Positions 24,302 to 33,570 of a DNA stretch of 64,000 nt are shown here, in pieces. The DNA is from DATJFQ01 sp035492775. GTDB taxonomy: Bacteria > Acidobacteriota > Vicinamibacteria > Vicinamibacterales > 2-12-FULL-66-21. A program made the position numbers and the translations under genes. Each line of letters begins with the position of its first letter. The stretch's first letter is position 1. The DNA lies in assembly GCA_035492775.1 (NCBI GenBank), contig DATJIW010000082.1, forward strand, positions 20,617 through 84,616. The letters run 5' to 3'. The notes below the pieces were generated by a model that was given only the letters and a program-made list of their open reading frames with translations, was not told the DNA's origin and ran no database searches.

Positions 24302-25261
24302 ATGCTGACGACCCAGGGGGCTGCCGAGCTCATAGCCGAGATCCACGAACTCAAGGCAGAGCGCGGCGCAGCCATACTCGCGCACAACTATCAGCGTCCG
24401 GAGATTCAGGACCTCGCCGACGTGGTCGCCGACTCGCTCGCCATGGCAAGGCGCGCGACGGAACTCGACGCGCCCGTCCTCATGATCTGCGGCGTGCATT
24501 TCATGGCGGAGACCGCCGCCATTGCGAACCCGGACAAGACGATTCTGATTCCGGATCCGAATGCGGGCTGTTCGCTTGCGTCGACGATCCAGGCGTCCGA
24601 CGTCAGAGCATGGCGAGCCAGACATCCGAACGGGTTGGTCGTCGCGTACGTCAATACGGCGGCGTCGGTGAAGGCCGAAGCGGATTACTGCTGCACGTCC
24701 GGCAATGCAGTGGCGGTCGTCCGGTCTCTGCCGCCGGACGTGCCCGTTCTCTTCCTGCCCGACTTTTTTCTGGGCCAGTACCTTCAGAAGGTCACCGGAC
24801 GCAAGCTGGACGTCTGGCTTGGCGAGTGCCACGTACACGCCGGTCTCACGTGGGACGACCTGGACGCGAAACGGACGGAGATGCCCGACGCGGAGTTCCT
24901 CGTACATCCCGAATGCGGATGCGTGACCAGCACGATGTACTACGCGGAGGCCGAGGGAGATCTCGCGAGCGGACGGATGCAGATCGTCTCGACCGAACAG
25001 ATGATGCGGCGAGCGGCGCAGTCGAGCGCGAAGCGCTTCGTGGTGGCGACGGAAACAGGCGTGCTTCACAGGCTCCGTCGCGAGAATCCCGGCAAGCAGT
25101 TCTTCCCAGCGTCGGCGGACGCCGAGTGCCGCTACATGAAGATGATCACGCTCGAGAACGTCCGCGACGGGCTGCGCGATCTGAGATATCGCGTCACCGT
25201 GCCTGAGGAGGTCGCGCGTCGCGCACGACGCGCGATCGATCGGATGCTCGCGATTGGCTGA
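24302..25261 (+). CDS. nadA: Quinolinate synthase NadA
   Basis: 319 residues from the ATG at 24302 with GGAG seven bases upstream; an in-frame ATG at 24242 is unlikely. It condenses iminoaspartate with dihydroxyacetone phosphate to quinolinate in de novo NAD synthesis. The three [4Fe-4S] ligands are identifiable: Cys90 (DPNAGCSLA), Cys205 (HPECGC) and Cys276 (SADAECRYMKMITLENV). AHNYQRPEIQDLADVVADSL and YVNTAASVKAEAD are signature stretches. It overlaps nadC by 8 bases. No nadB (aspartate oxidase) is in the window. Confidence 0.96.
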   Translation: MLTTQGAAELIAEIHELKAERGAAILAHNYQRPEIQDLADVVADSLAMARRATELDAPVLMICGVHFMAETAAIANPDKTILIPDPNAGCSLASTIQASDVRAWRARHPNGLVVAYVNTAASVKAEADYCCTSGNAVAVVRSLPPDVPVLFLPDFFLGQYLQKVTGRKLDVWLGECHVHAGLTWDDLDAKRTEMPDAEFLVHPECGCVTSTMYYAEAEGDLASGRMQIVSTEQMMRRAAQSSAKRFVVATETGVLHRLRRENPGKQFFPASADAECRYMKMITLENVRDGLRDLRYRVTVPEEVARRARRAIDRMLAIG

Positions 25262-26093
25262 GCCGGTCGGCCTCGACATCGTCAGGCGCGCGCTGGCGGA
25301 AGACCACGCAGCCGATGACGTGACGACGCGCCTGCTGGGAGCTGCCGGTCGCGCGCCGGCGGTCATGGCGTTCATCGTCGAGGAGCGGTGTGTCGTGGCG
25401 GGCATTCCGGTGATCGAGACGGTCTATCGCGAGCTCGATCCGGCGGCGACGGTGACCGCCAAAACGCCCGAGGGATCGTGGGTCGAGGCGGGCGCGGTGA
25501 TCGCCCAGGTCCGCGGCGCGGCCTCGTCTCTCGTCACCGGTGAGCGCGTCGCGCTCAACTTCCTCCAGCGGCTGTGCGGCATCGCGACCCGCACGCGGCA
25601 CGCCGCGGACGCGGTGACTGGAACACCCGCGCGCATTACGCATACACGAAAGACAACGCCGGGTCTGCGAGCGCTGGAAGTCTATGCCGTGCAGACAGGC
25701 GGCGGCGTGCTCAACCGGCTGTCCCTGGCGGACGAAGTCTTGTGGAAGGACAACCACTGGACGCTCGCGGCGAGAAACGGACTGTCGCTCGCGGACGCGC
25801 TGCGCGCCGTCCCGCCAGCCATGAACGTCGTCGTCGAAGTTGAAACCGAAGCGCAGCTCGCCGAAGCCATCGCGGCGCGCGTTCCGCACCTGCTCGTCGA
25901 CAATCAGCCACCCGAACGCGTTGCCGAGTGGGCGGCACGCGCGGGCGGCGACGTCACCATTCAGGCGTCCGGTGGAATTACGATCGAAACGGCGCGTGCG
26001 TATGCCGCGGCCGGAGCGCACCTGCTCGCCATCGGAGCACTCACACATTCCGCCTCCGCCGTGGCGATTCGCTGCGACATCGTCACCGCCTGA
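25254..26093 (+). CDS. nadC: Nicotinate-nucleotide pyrophosphorylase (carboxylating) NadC
   Basis: 279 residues. It uses quinolinate and PRPP to make nicotinate mononucleotide, the step after NadA. Motifs are HTRKTTPGLRALEVYAVQTG, LADEVLWKDNHW and the C-terminal VTIQASGGITIETARAYA. The start is a TTG at 25254 within the end of nadA; no ATG or GTG fits. The usual GGGxNHR loop reads GGGVLNR here, so the His that binds substrate phosphate/carboxylate in characterised enzymes (His161 in Salmonella) is replaced. The rest of the fold is intact. Confidence 0.93.
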   Translation: MAEPVGLDIVRRALAEDHAADDVTTRLLGAAGRAPAVMAFIVEERCVVAGIPVIETVYRELDPAATVTAKTPEGSWVEAGAVIAQVRGAASSLVTGERVALNFLQRLCGIATRTRHAADAVTGTPARITHTRKTTPGLRALEVYAVQTGGGVLNRLSLADEVLWKDNHWTLAARNGLSLADALRAVPPAMNVVVEVETEAQLAEAIAARVPHLLVDNQPPERVAEWAARAGGDVTIQASGGITIETARAYAAAGAHLLAIGALTHSASAVAIRCDIVTA

Positions 26094-26105
26094 CGTTCCA
26101 GCGAC

Positions 26106-27959
26106 ATGACAATCTGCAAAAGACTGACAGCTGCGCCGAGTGCGGCGGTCGTTGGATTGGCATTGGCGCTGTGCTGGCCGCGCACCCCGGTCAGGGCGCA
26201 GGTCACGCCGCGCCAGGGTCATACGTTTGCGCTTGCGGAGGACGCCTTCCTGCTCGACGGCCAGCCGTTCCAGATCGTGTCGGGCGAGATGCACCCGGCT
26301 CGAATCCCCGTCGAATACTGGCGCCACCGCATTCAGATGGCCAAGGCGATGGGCGTGAACACGATTGCCATCTACGTCTTCTGGAACTACCACGAGCAGA
26401 CGGAAGGTGCGTTCGATTTCACCACGGGAAATCGCGATATCGCACGTTTCATACGACTGGCGCAGGAGGAGGGCCTCTGGGTCCTGCTTCGTCCGGGGCC
26501 GTACGTGTGCGCGGAGTGGGACTTCGGCGGCATTCCACCGTACCTGCTTGCCGACCCGGAACTGAAGATCCGGAGCACGAATCCGCATTACATGAAGGCC
26601 GTCGATCGCTACATCGGAGCCCTCGCGCCGCTCGTCAAGCCACTGCTCGTCGCCAATGGCGGTCCGATTCTGATGGTGCAGATTGAAAACGAGTACGGCA
26701 GCTACGGAAACGATCGGGCGTATCTCGAGCAGCTGCGCGACATCTGGACGAAGAACGGTGTTCGCGGGCCGTTCTATACGGCTGACGGCCCGACGCCTTA
26801 CATGTTGGAAGCCGGCCGCGTCGAGGGTGCCGCCATCGGGCTGGATTCCGGCACGGAAGAGAAGGACTGGGATCTCGCGAAATCAATCGCGCCACGCGTG
26901 CCGGTGTTCTCCTCGGAAACCTACCCGGGATGGCTGACGCACTGGGGCGAACCATGGGCGCGGCCCGCGGTTGACGACCTCCTGAAGGAAATGCGGTTCC
27001 TGATGGAGGGACGGAAGTCGTTCAACCTCTACGTCGTCCACGGCGGCACGAACTTCGGATTCACCGCCGGCGCAAACTCCGGCGGGAAGGGCTACGAACC
27101 CGACGTTACCAGCTACGACTACGATGCGCCGATCGATGAGCAGGGCCGGGCGACGTCGAAGTATTCAGCGCTGCGTGCGCTGATCGCGTCGTACCTCCCG
27201 CGCGGCGCGGCACTGCCCACGCCACCAGCGCCAATCCCGTCGTCCAGTGTTCCTTCCTTCGAGCTGCGACCATATGCATCGATCTGGGATCAGCTTCCGG
27301 CGCCGGTCGCGGCCGTGCAGCCGGGACCGTTCGAACGCTACGGACAGAATCAGGGTTTGATGCTGTATCGAACCACTCTCGTCGGCAGGAAGTCGGGACG
27401 ACTGACGATCACGGAGTTGCACGATTACGCGCTCGTGTTCGTCGACGGCCGTTATATCGGCGCGCTCGATCGCCGCCTTGGCGAGAACTCGATCGAGCTG
27501 CCGGCGGCGACCGGCGCGTCGCCCGTGCTCGACATCCTCGTCGAAGGGATGGGGCACATCAACTTTGGTCCTCAGATGATCGACCGGAAGGGCATCACGG
27601 ATCGCGTCACGCTGGGCAGCATGACGCTGATGAACTGGCAGGTTTATCCGCTGCCGGTTTCGGATCCGCCGACCCCCGCAGGCGCATCCGAGCGCGCACC
27701 CAATCGACCGGGTGTGTTCTTCCGCGGCACATTCACGATGGCCCGGCCCGCCGACACGTTCCTCGATATGACGAACTTCCGCAAGGGTGTCGTCTGGGTG
27801 AACGGCCACAATCTCGGTCGGTACTGGGATGTCGGACCGCAGACGCACTTGTATTGCCCGGCGCCGTGGATCCGCGCGGGGGAGAACGAGGTCATCGCGT
27901 TCGACCTGAGCCGAATGGATTCCGCGACGATCAGGGGGACGGCCACACCGGAGCGTTGA
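26106..27959 (+). CDS. Beta-galactosidase, glycoside hydrolase family 35, secreted
   Basis: 617 residues with a signal peptide (AAVVGLALALCWPRTPVRAQ). GH35 (beta/alpha)8 barrel: EMHPARIPVEYWRHRIQMAK, IYVFWNYHE and the family signature GGPILMVQIENEYGSYG. Glu196 is the acid/base and Glu271 in VFSSETYPGWLTHWGE the nucleophile. C-terminal jelly-roll domains follow (about 400-617). It should cleave terminal beta-galactosyl residues of oligosaccharides outside the cytoplasm. It starts 12 bases after nadC and precedes an alpha-galactosidase-like gene, suggesting a small glycan-degrading unit. Confidence 0.94.
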   Translation: MTICKRLTAAPSAAVVGLALALCWPRTPVRAQVTPRQGHTFALAEDAFLLDGQPFQIVSGEMHPARIPVEYWRHRIQMAKAMGVNTIAIYVFWNYHEQTEGAFDFTTGNRDIARFIRLAQEEGLWVLLRPGPYVCAEWDFGGIPPYLLADPELKIRSTNPHYMKAVDRYIGALAPLVKPLLVANGGPILMVQIENEYGSYGNDRAYLEQLRDIWTKNGVRGPFYTADGPTPYMLEAGRVEGAAIGLDSGTEEKDWDLAKSIAPRVPVFSSETYPGWLTHWGEPWARPAVDDLLKEMRFLMEGRKSFNLYVVHGGTNFGFTAGANSGGKGYEPDVTSYDYDAPIDEQGRATSKYSALRALIASYLPRGAALPTPPAPIPSSSVPSFELRPYASIWDQLPAPVAAVQPGPFERYGQNQGLMLYRTTLVGRKSGRLTITELHDYALVFVDGRYIGALDRRLGENSIELPAATGASPVLDILVEGMGHINFGPQMIDRKGITDRVTLGSMTLMNWQVYPLPVSDPPTPAGASERAPNRPGVFFRGTFTMARPADTFLDMTNFRKGVVWVNGHNLGRYWDVGPQTHLYCPAPWIRAGENEVIAFDLSRMDSATIRGTATPER

Positions 27960-28052
27960 AAGCGTTCGAGAAATCGATAGTCGCGGCGCTAATCATATTT
28001 CACGCGGGAAAGAGATACCCATCCCGGGACGACGCGAACATCCGGTGGTACG

Positions 28053-30092
28053 ATGCGCGCCATGCGGCGAATGAACGTCCCGGTATTGGTTGCGGTATTG
28101 GCGGTCGGTATATCCCGGGAAGCGACGCTCGCGACGGCAAGTCGCCCGCAGGGAGCTGCCGCCGGCTCCGGAACCGCCCAGGCACGGTCGGCTGCCGGCG
28201 CGATCACGCTGTTCAACGCCTCCGTCGGCGCGACGTGGAAGATCGATCGCGGGCGGCTCGAAGCCGTCTCATTCGAAGACCGGCAGAACGGCCGTACGAT
28301 TCCCCTGTCGCACGGCGTGTTCTCACTGGCGCTCGAGGGCGGCCGGACGATCGATGCCGGGCAGATGACCGCCGCGCCAGCAAGAATCGAGGACGTCACC
28401 GGCGATGCCGGTGCGTCGCGGCTGGCCGAGCGGCAGTCCGGCAAGAAGGTCACCGTCACGCTCGAGAATGCGGATCCGGCGCTGCGCGTCACGTGGACAG
28501 CCGTCTTGCGGGACGGCTCGAACTATCTGCGGCAGGTCGTCACCCTCCAGGCAGTCGCCGCCGACGTTCCGGTGCGCGACGTGCTGCTGTTCGACTTCGA
28601 TCTGCCCGACAGCCGTGTGGTGGGCACCGTGAAGGGGTCGCCCATCGTGTCGGGCAACGCGTTCCTGGGCTTCGAGCACCCGCTCTCGGTGAGCGCCGTC
28701 AAGGGCACTCACGTGGTGGCATCGCTGCCGCGGGAGCTGCCGCTGCGTGCGGACAGCCCCGTGACCTACTCGTCAGTCATGGGCGTCGTTCGTCCCGGAC
28801 AATTGCGGCGCGACTTTCTCCGGTACGTGGAGCGCGAGCGCGCGCATCCTTACCGCACGTTCCTGCACTACAACTCGTGGTACGACCTCGGATACTTCAA
28901 CAAGTACGACGAGGCGGGCGCTCTGGATCGCATCAACAGTTTCGGGCAGCAGTTGCACGAGCGCCGCGGCGTCACGCTCGATTCGTTTCTCTTCGACGAT
29001 GGCTGGGACGATTCGGCGTCGCTGTGGCATTTCCACTCCGGATTCCCCAACGGGTTCGCGCCGTTGCGCGATGCGGCGGCGAAGTACGGCGCCGCGCCGG
29101 GCGTGTGGCTTTCGCCGTGGGGCGGGTACGGCAAGCCGCAGCAGGAGCGGGTGCAGCACGGCCGCGAAGCCGGCTTCGAAACGAACTCAGGCGGATTCGC
29201 CCTGTCTGGGCCGAAATATTTCGAGCGGTTCCGTGAGACGTGCCTCCGGTTGATCAAGGAAGCCGGCGTGAACCAGTTCAAGATCGATGGTACCGGCAAC
29301 GTGAACGCGGCAATACCGGGCAGCCGGTTCGACAGCGACTTTGCCGCGGCCATCGCGCTCATCGCGGACCTGCGGACGGCGAAGCCGGATGTTTACGTCA
29401 ACCTCACGACCGGCACGTACCCGTCCCCATTCTGGCTGCAGGTCGCGGACTCCATCTGGCGCGGCGGTGAGGATCACAGCTTCGCCGGCGTCGGGACGTT
29501 CCGCCAGCAGTGGATCACGTACCGCGACGCCGATACCTACGCCGGCATCGTGAAGAAAGGCCCGCTGTTCCCGTTGAATGCACTGATGCTGCACGGCCTG
29601 ATCTACGCGCGGTTTGCGAAGAACCTCGACACCGATCCGGGCGACGACTTTACGAGCGAGGTCCGCGACTACTTTGGTACGGGCACCCAGCTGCAGGAGA
29701 TGTACATCACGCCGTCGCTCCTGACGGCGAAGAACTGGGACGTGCTCGCACAAGCGGCGAAGTGGTCCCGCGAGAACGCGTCGACGCTCGTCGACACGCA
29801 TTGGATCGGCGGGGATCCGGCCGCGCTGCAGGTCTACGGATGGGCGGCATGGTCGCCGGCCAAAGGCATCCTGACGCTGCGCAATCCACGCGACAAACCG
29901 CAGACCTTTACCGTCGACGTGCAGGAGGCTTTTGAGCTGCCGTCAAACGCGCCCAAACGGTACCGGATGCACAGCCCGTTCGACGCGTCAGCCGCTCCCG
30001 TGAATCTTCGCGCGGGCGAGCCCCACACGTTCGAGCTGCGCCCGTTCGAGGTCCTGACGCTCGAAAGCGACCCCGTGTCGTCGGTCCGCTGA
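28053..30092 (+). CDS. Alpha-galactosidase-like glycoside hydrolase (clan GH-D type), secreted
   Basis: 679 residues, signal peptide near the N terminus (VPVLVAVLAVGISREATLATA; the first ATG at 28053 is one of three closely spaced in-frame ATGs). An N-terminal beta-sandwich precedes a TIM barrel with HYNSWYDLGYF, LDSFLFDDGWDD, PGVWLSPWGGYG and VNQFKIDGTGN, where the Asp is the probable nucleophile. IWRGGEDHSFAG carries the candidate acid/base. A C-terminal beta domain follows. The pattern is that of GH27/GH36/GH31-related retaining alpha-galactosidases and N-acetylgalactosaminidases; exact family and substrate are uncertain. Probably works with the GH35 enzyme. Confidence 0.8.
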   Translation: MRAMRRMNVPVLVAVLAVGISREATLATASRPQGAAAGSGTAQARSAAGAITLFNASVGATWKIDRGRLEAVSFEDRQNGRTIPLSHGVFSLALEGGRTIDAGQMTAAPARIEDVTGDAGASRLAERQSGKKVTVTLENADPALRVTWTAVLRDGSNYLRQVVTLQAVAADVPVRDVLLFDFDLPDSRVVGTVKGSPIVSGNAFLGFEHPLSVSAVKGTHVVASLPRELPLRADSPVTYSSVMGVVRPGQLRRDFLRYVERERAHPYRTFLHYNSWYDLGYFNKYDEAGALDRINSFGQQLHERRGVTLDSFLFDDGWDDSASLWHFHSGFPNGFAPLRDAAAKYGAAPGVWLSPWGGYGKPQQERVQHGREAGFETNSGGFALSGPKYFERFRETCLRLIKEAGVNQFKIDGTGNVNAAIPGSRFDSDFAAAIALIADLRTAKPDVYVNLTTGTYPSPFWLQVADSIWRGGEDHSFAGVGTFRQQWITYRDADTYAGIVKKGPLFPLNALMLHGLIYARFAKNLDTDPGDDFTSEVRDYFGTGTQLQEMYITPSLLTAKNWDVLAQAAKWSRENASTLVDTHWIGGDPAALQVYGWAAWSPAKGILTLRNPRDKPQTFTVDVQEAFELPSNAPKRYRMHSPFDASAAPVNLRAGEPHTFELRPFEVLTLESDPVSSVR

Positions 30093-30099
30093 GCCGCGA

Positions 30100-32550
30100 C
30101 TACTCTGAATGCAGGACGCCTGAGGGTGCGAGCCGCGACGCGCGCCACGCCGGAATCATCGTGGCGATGGCCGCGATGGCAGCGACTATCGCGATCGCAG
30201 CGGTCAGCATCAGCGGATCAGATGCCCGGATCGCATAAATCTGGCTCGCAACGACCCGCCCCGACAGATACGCGACGACAAGGCCGATGAGCGTGCCGGC
30301 CAGCGCCAGCAGCGCGCCGTGCTGCATCACGAGACGGAACACGCTCCCCGGCGTCGCTCCGAGCGCGAGCCGTGTCGCCATTTCTCCGCGACGCTGCGAC
30401 ACCGCGTACGCCACCACGCCGTAGATCCCGACCGCGGCGAGCAGGATGGCCACGCCTCCGAAAATCAGCATCAGCGTCATGCCGAGCTGCTGCCTGCGCA
30501 GCGTCCCGGCAACGACTTCCGTTACCTGCTGGATCTCGACGGCGATCTGCGGATCGAACTGCCGGATCTCCGATCGGATGGCCGACTGGAGCGCCGTCAC
30601 GTCGTTCAGCGACGTCGAAACCACCATCGTCTGGCGCCGCAGCGGGAACTGATCGAGCGGCGTATAGAACGCGGGCTCCGGCGTGTCGCTCACCGTCTTC
30701 TGCCGGACGTCGTCCACGACGCCCACGACCGTGACCTCGTTGCGGGGATCCGGCGCCGGGTAGCCGGCGGAGAATTGCAGGCCCAATGGATCGCGGCCGT
30801 TCAGGTACCGCGTCACGAACGCGCGGTTGACGATCGCGACCTGTCGCGTATTGGGCCGATCGTCAGGCCCGAAATCCCGCCCTTCCACCAGGCGTGTGCC
30901 GGCTGCGGCGAAATAGCCCTGCCCGACGATCCGCTGGCGGACGCCGATCGGATGGACCGGATCGAGGGGCTCGCCGTGGAGCTGCGCGATGAGCGACGCT
31001 TCGGTCGTGTTCAACAGCGGGAAGTTCGACGTGGAGCCGACGGCCGTCACCCCCTGCAACGCGGCCAGACGGTCCTTGAGAGTCTGGCTGGCCGTTCGAA
31101 CGGCGTCCTGGTTCGGATATTTCGGACCGAGGAACGACACGTCGAAGATCAGGCGCTTCTCCGGAACGAACCCGAGGTCGACGCTTCGCAGGTTCGCGAA
31201 TCCCCGTACGAGCCATCCTGCGCCCGCGACCAGCATGATGGCGAGCGCGATTTCGACGACGGTCATCACGCTCAGCCAGCGCGCCGTTCCGCGTCCGCCG
31301 GTCGTCGAGCGTGTGCTCTCGTTCATGAGCGCCCGCACGTCCGTTCGTGCCAGGCGGAGCGCCGGAGCGAATCCGACGAGGATGCCGCTCACCACCAACG
31401 CCACGAGCGCGAACAGCGCGACGCGCAGATCGAAGGAGACGCCGTCGAGCCGCGGCAGCTTCGACGCGCCGAGCGACAGGAGCGCGCGAACGCCGGCGTA
31501 CGCGAGCGCCACGCCAAGCACCGCGCCGGCCGTCGCGAGCACCACGGATTCCGTCAGGAGCTGACGGACGATCCGCCCCCGCGGCGCGCCAATGGCGACG
31601 CGCACCGCCATCTCCCGGGCCCGCGCCGCGCCGCGCGCGAGCAGCAGGTTCGTGACGTTCACGCAGGCGAGGAGCAGCAGCAGTCCGGTGGCAGACATCA
31701 CGATGACGAGGATCGGCCCCAGGTCGCCGACGACCGACGCGACCAGCGGCTTCGTCACGTACGCGCGGTTCCGGTCGGCGGCCGGAAACTGCTGGCCGAG
31801 GCGCTCCATGATCGGCGCCATTTCCGCGTTCGCGCGTTCGAGTGTCACGCCGGGTTTCAGCCGCATGTATCCGTCGAAGAAGTGATTGATGTCGTCCTTG
31901 TCGAGCTGCTGCGAGAACCAGAAATCACCGCCATGCGGCGTGTCGAAATCACGGGGCGCCACGCCGGCGATGGTCGTCGCGATCTCGGCGAACCGGATCG
32001 GCTTGCCGACGATGGCGGGGTCGGCGTTGAACAGGTCCTGCCACACCCGGTAGGAAATGACGACGACCGGCAACGGCCCCGGGGCTGCCGGTTGCGGGGC
32101 GTTGGCCTGCCGCGGCGGAGGCGGCAGGAAGTTGTCGTGGGTGAAGCCCCCCAGCGTCATCGGCAGCCCGAACAGGTCGAAAAATCCTTCGGTGACGCCG
32201 TAAATCTTGACGTGCTGCGGCGTGCCGTCGGGATGGATCAGCGTCAGGTCGGCGGCCTGCATGCCGGCGGCGCGCGAGATCGTCGAAAGCCCGGCGTTCA
32301 ACGGTGCGACCTCGCCGTTGGAGAGCATGCCCGTCGTCACACGGCCATCGGTCAGCATCGTGCGGATGTTATAGAGGTCCTCTGCGTGGGGGTACGGCAG
32401 CGGCTTCAGAAGGACAGCGTTCAGCGTGCTGAAGATCGCCGTTGTCGCGCCGATGCCGAGCGCGAGCGTCGCAATGGCCGCGAGAGGAAAGGCGGGCGCG
32501 CGCCGGAAGGTGCGAAGCGCGAACCGGATGTCCTGGAACAGCGTCTCCAT
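30100..32550 (-). CDS. ABC-transporter permease, ADOP (duplicated MacB/FtsX) family
   Basis: 816 residues, ATG preceded by AAGGAG. The start FQDIRFALRTFRRAPAFPLAAIATLALGIGATTAIFS is the hallmark of the acidobacterial duplicated orphan permease family. Two copies of a periplasmic MacB-like domain are each followed by FtsX membrane segments (first set around GPILVIVMSATGLLLLLACVN, second around LMLIFGGVAILLAAVGIYG). No ATPase gene is adjacent. Related MacB proteins are mechanotransmission pumps for peptides or antibiotics. It is the last gene of the leftward oxidoreductase operon, 25 bases after the small Cys/His protein, and its stop is 7 bases from that of the alpha-galactosidase-like gene. 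Confidence 0.92.
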   Translation of the reverse strand: METLFQDIRFALRTFRRAPAFPLAAIATLALGIGATTAIFSTLNAVLLKPLPYPHAEDLYNIRTMLTDGRVTTGMLSNGEVAPLNAGLSTISRAAGMQAADLTLIHPDGTPQHVKIYGVTEGFFDLFGLPMTLGGFTHDNFLPPPPRQANAPQPAAPGPLPVVVISYRVWQDLFNADPAIVGKPIRFAEIATTIAGVAPRDFDTPHGGDFWFSQQLDKDDINHFFDGYMRLKPGVTLERANAEMAPIMERLGQQFPAADRNRAYVTKPLVASVVGDLGPILVIVMSATGLLLLLACVNVTNLLLARGAARAREMAVRVAIGAPRGRIVRQLLTESVVLATAGAVLGVALAYAGVRALLSLGASKLPRLDGVSFDLRVALFALVALVVSGILVGFAPALRLARTDVRALMNESTRSTTGGRGTARWLSVMTVVEIALAIMLVAGAGWLVRGFANLRSVDLGFVPEKRLIFDVSFLGPKYPNQDAVRTASQTLKDRLAALQGVTAVGSTSNFPLLNTTEASLIAQLHGEPLDPVHPIGVRQRIVGQGYFAAAGTRLVEGRDFGPDDRPNTRQVAIVNRAFVTRYLNGRDPLGLQFSAGYPAPDPRNEVTVVGVVDDVRQKTVSDTPEPAFYTPLDQFPLRRQTMVVSTSLNDVTALQSAIRSEIRQFDPQIAVEIQQVTEVVAGTLRRQQLGMTLMLIFGGVAILLAAVGIYGVVAYAVSQRRGEMATRLALGATPGSVFRLVMQHGALLALAGTLIGLVVAYLSGRVVASQIYAIRASDPLMLTAAIAIVAAIAAIATMIPAWRASRLAPSGVLHSE

Positions 32551-32575
32551 CGAATTCTCCTTGCGTGCTGAGTCT

Positions 32576-32860
32576 TCAGTGCGATGTGGTGCGAGGCAGA
32601 CAATGCGCGCATGGCGTGTAGCCGTCCGCGATCGCCTGAGATCCTGATTCGGCTCGAGCCGGCCCGTGCACGTACGTGCAGCCGGCCCTGTGAAACAACT
32701 TGCCCTCCGCCGTCACGACAACCACCGCCGGCGCCGACGATGCCGGTTCGCTGTGCAGCGATCGCAGGTGCGTTGGAGACGAGATCGCGCTCGAGGCCAT
32801 CCATGCGGCGAACAGCGCCACCGCGGTGCCCGTTGACCACACCCAGACCGCGCGCGTCAT
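32576..32860 (-). CDS. Small membrane/exported protein with Ada-like Cys/His motif
   Basis: 94 residues. A hydrophobic N-terminal segment (VWVWSTGTAVALFAAWMA) suggests membrane anchoring or export. The C-terminal half contains FHRAGCTYVHG followed 20 residues later by GYTPCAHCLP. This H-x3-C ... C-x2-C pattern matches the Ada-like metal-binding module attached to thermonucleases and other envelope proteins. The ATG overlaps the cytochrome b stop (ATGA), so it belongs to that operon. It may bind zinc or heme-iron near the cytochrome. No enzyme activity is implied. Confidence 0.7.
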   Translation of the reverse strand: MTRAVWVWSTGTAVALFAAWMASSAISSPTHLRSLHSEPASSAPAVVVVTAEGKLFHRAGCTYVHGPARAESGSQAIADGYTPCAHCLPRTTSH

Positions 32861-33567
32861 GGGCGCACCCGCGGCGTGTAGTCAGGCCGGAATTTCCAGC
32901 CGGTCAGCATCGATTGGAAATTGTCCCAGCCGTGCAGCGCCACCATGATCAAATGGCCTGGAATAAACGAGAGGAAGCCGCACATGGCGAGGAAATGCAG
33001 CAGCCGCGCCGTGTGGTAGCCGCCGAACATCCAGGCAACGCCCGAAAGCTGCACGGGCTTGTACATGACGGCTCCGGTCGCGAGCGACAGGGCGCCGAAC
33101 GCAAGCGTGCTGGTGTACGCGAGCTTCTGGAGGGCGTTGTACTGGCCCGTCGCGGCGGGCTTCGGCCCGAACAGGAAGTAATGACGAACCATCGGCCAAA
33201 CGCCACGGACGTCCGCGAACGTGAAGAGCACGGTGCGGAAGTGGCCCGACAGCACCTGCGAGATGACGTAAAAGATCCCCGTCGCCGCGAAGATCCACAT
33301 GAACGTGAAGTGCCATTGGAGGGCGCCGCCGAGCCAGCCTCCAAGGCGTACCGCCTCCGGTACTTTCTCGATCAGATCGGATTCGGGAATCTTGGCGCCA
33401 AAGCTCGGGAACGCCGTGAAGATCTGCAGTCCACTCATGACGAGCACGATCAGCGCGACGGCGTTGGTCCAGTGACAGATCCGCACGGCCCAGGGATGTT
33501 CGTACACCGGCGCGCTTGTCCGCTCCGCTGTCTCCACCACGGGAATATCGGGCGACGCGTCGGTCAT
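32857..33567 (-). CDS. Di-heme cytochrome b (b561/thiosulfate-reductase type) membrane subunit
   Basis: 236 residues with four membrane segments (IVLVMSGLQIF, MWIFAATGIFYVI, LAFGALSLATGAVM, LLHFLAMCGFLSFIPGHLIMV). Candidate heme-ligating histidines lie in RICHWTN, LQWHFTF and HTARLLHFL / GHLIMVALHGW. The family (PF01292) passes electrons between quinones and periplasmic oxidoreductases. The gene begins 3 bases after the molybdopterin oxidoreductase stop, so it is the probable membrane partner of that enzyme. Confidence 0.9.
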   Translation of the reverse strand: MTDASPDIPVVETAERTSAPVYEHPWAVRICHWTNAVALIVLVMSGLQIFTAFPSFGAKIPESDLIEKVPEAVRLGGWLGGALQWHFTFMWIFAATGIFYVISQVLSGHFRTVLFTFADVRGVWPMVRHYFLFGPKPAATGQYNALQKLAYTSTLAFGALSLATGAVMYKPVQLSGVAWMFGGYHTARLLHFLAMCGFLSFIPGHLIMVALHGWDNFQSMLTGWKFRPDYTPRVRP

Positions 33568-33570
33568 GAT

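Noticed and set aside
24191..25405. N-terminal extension of the Ada-AlkA protein
   Set aside because: It runs antisense across nadA. The family start and the shared promoter element support the ATG at 24190.
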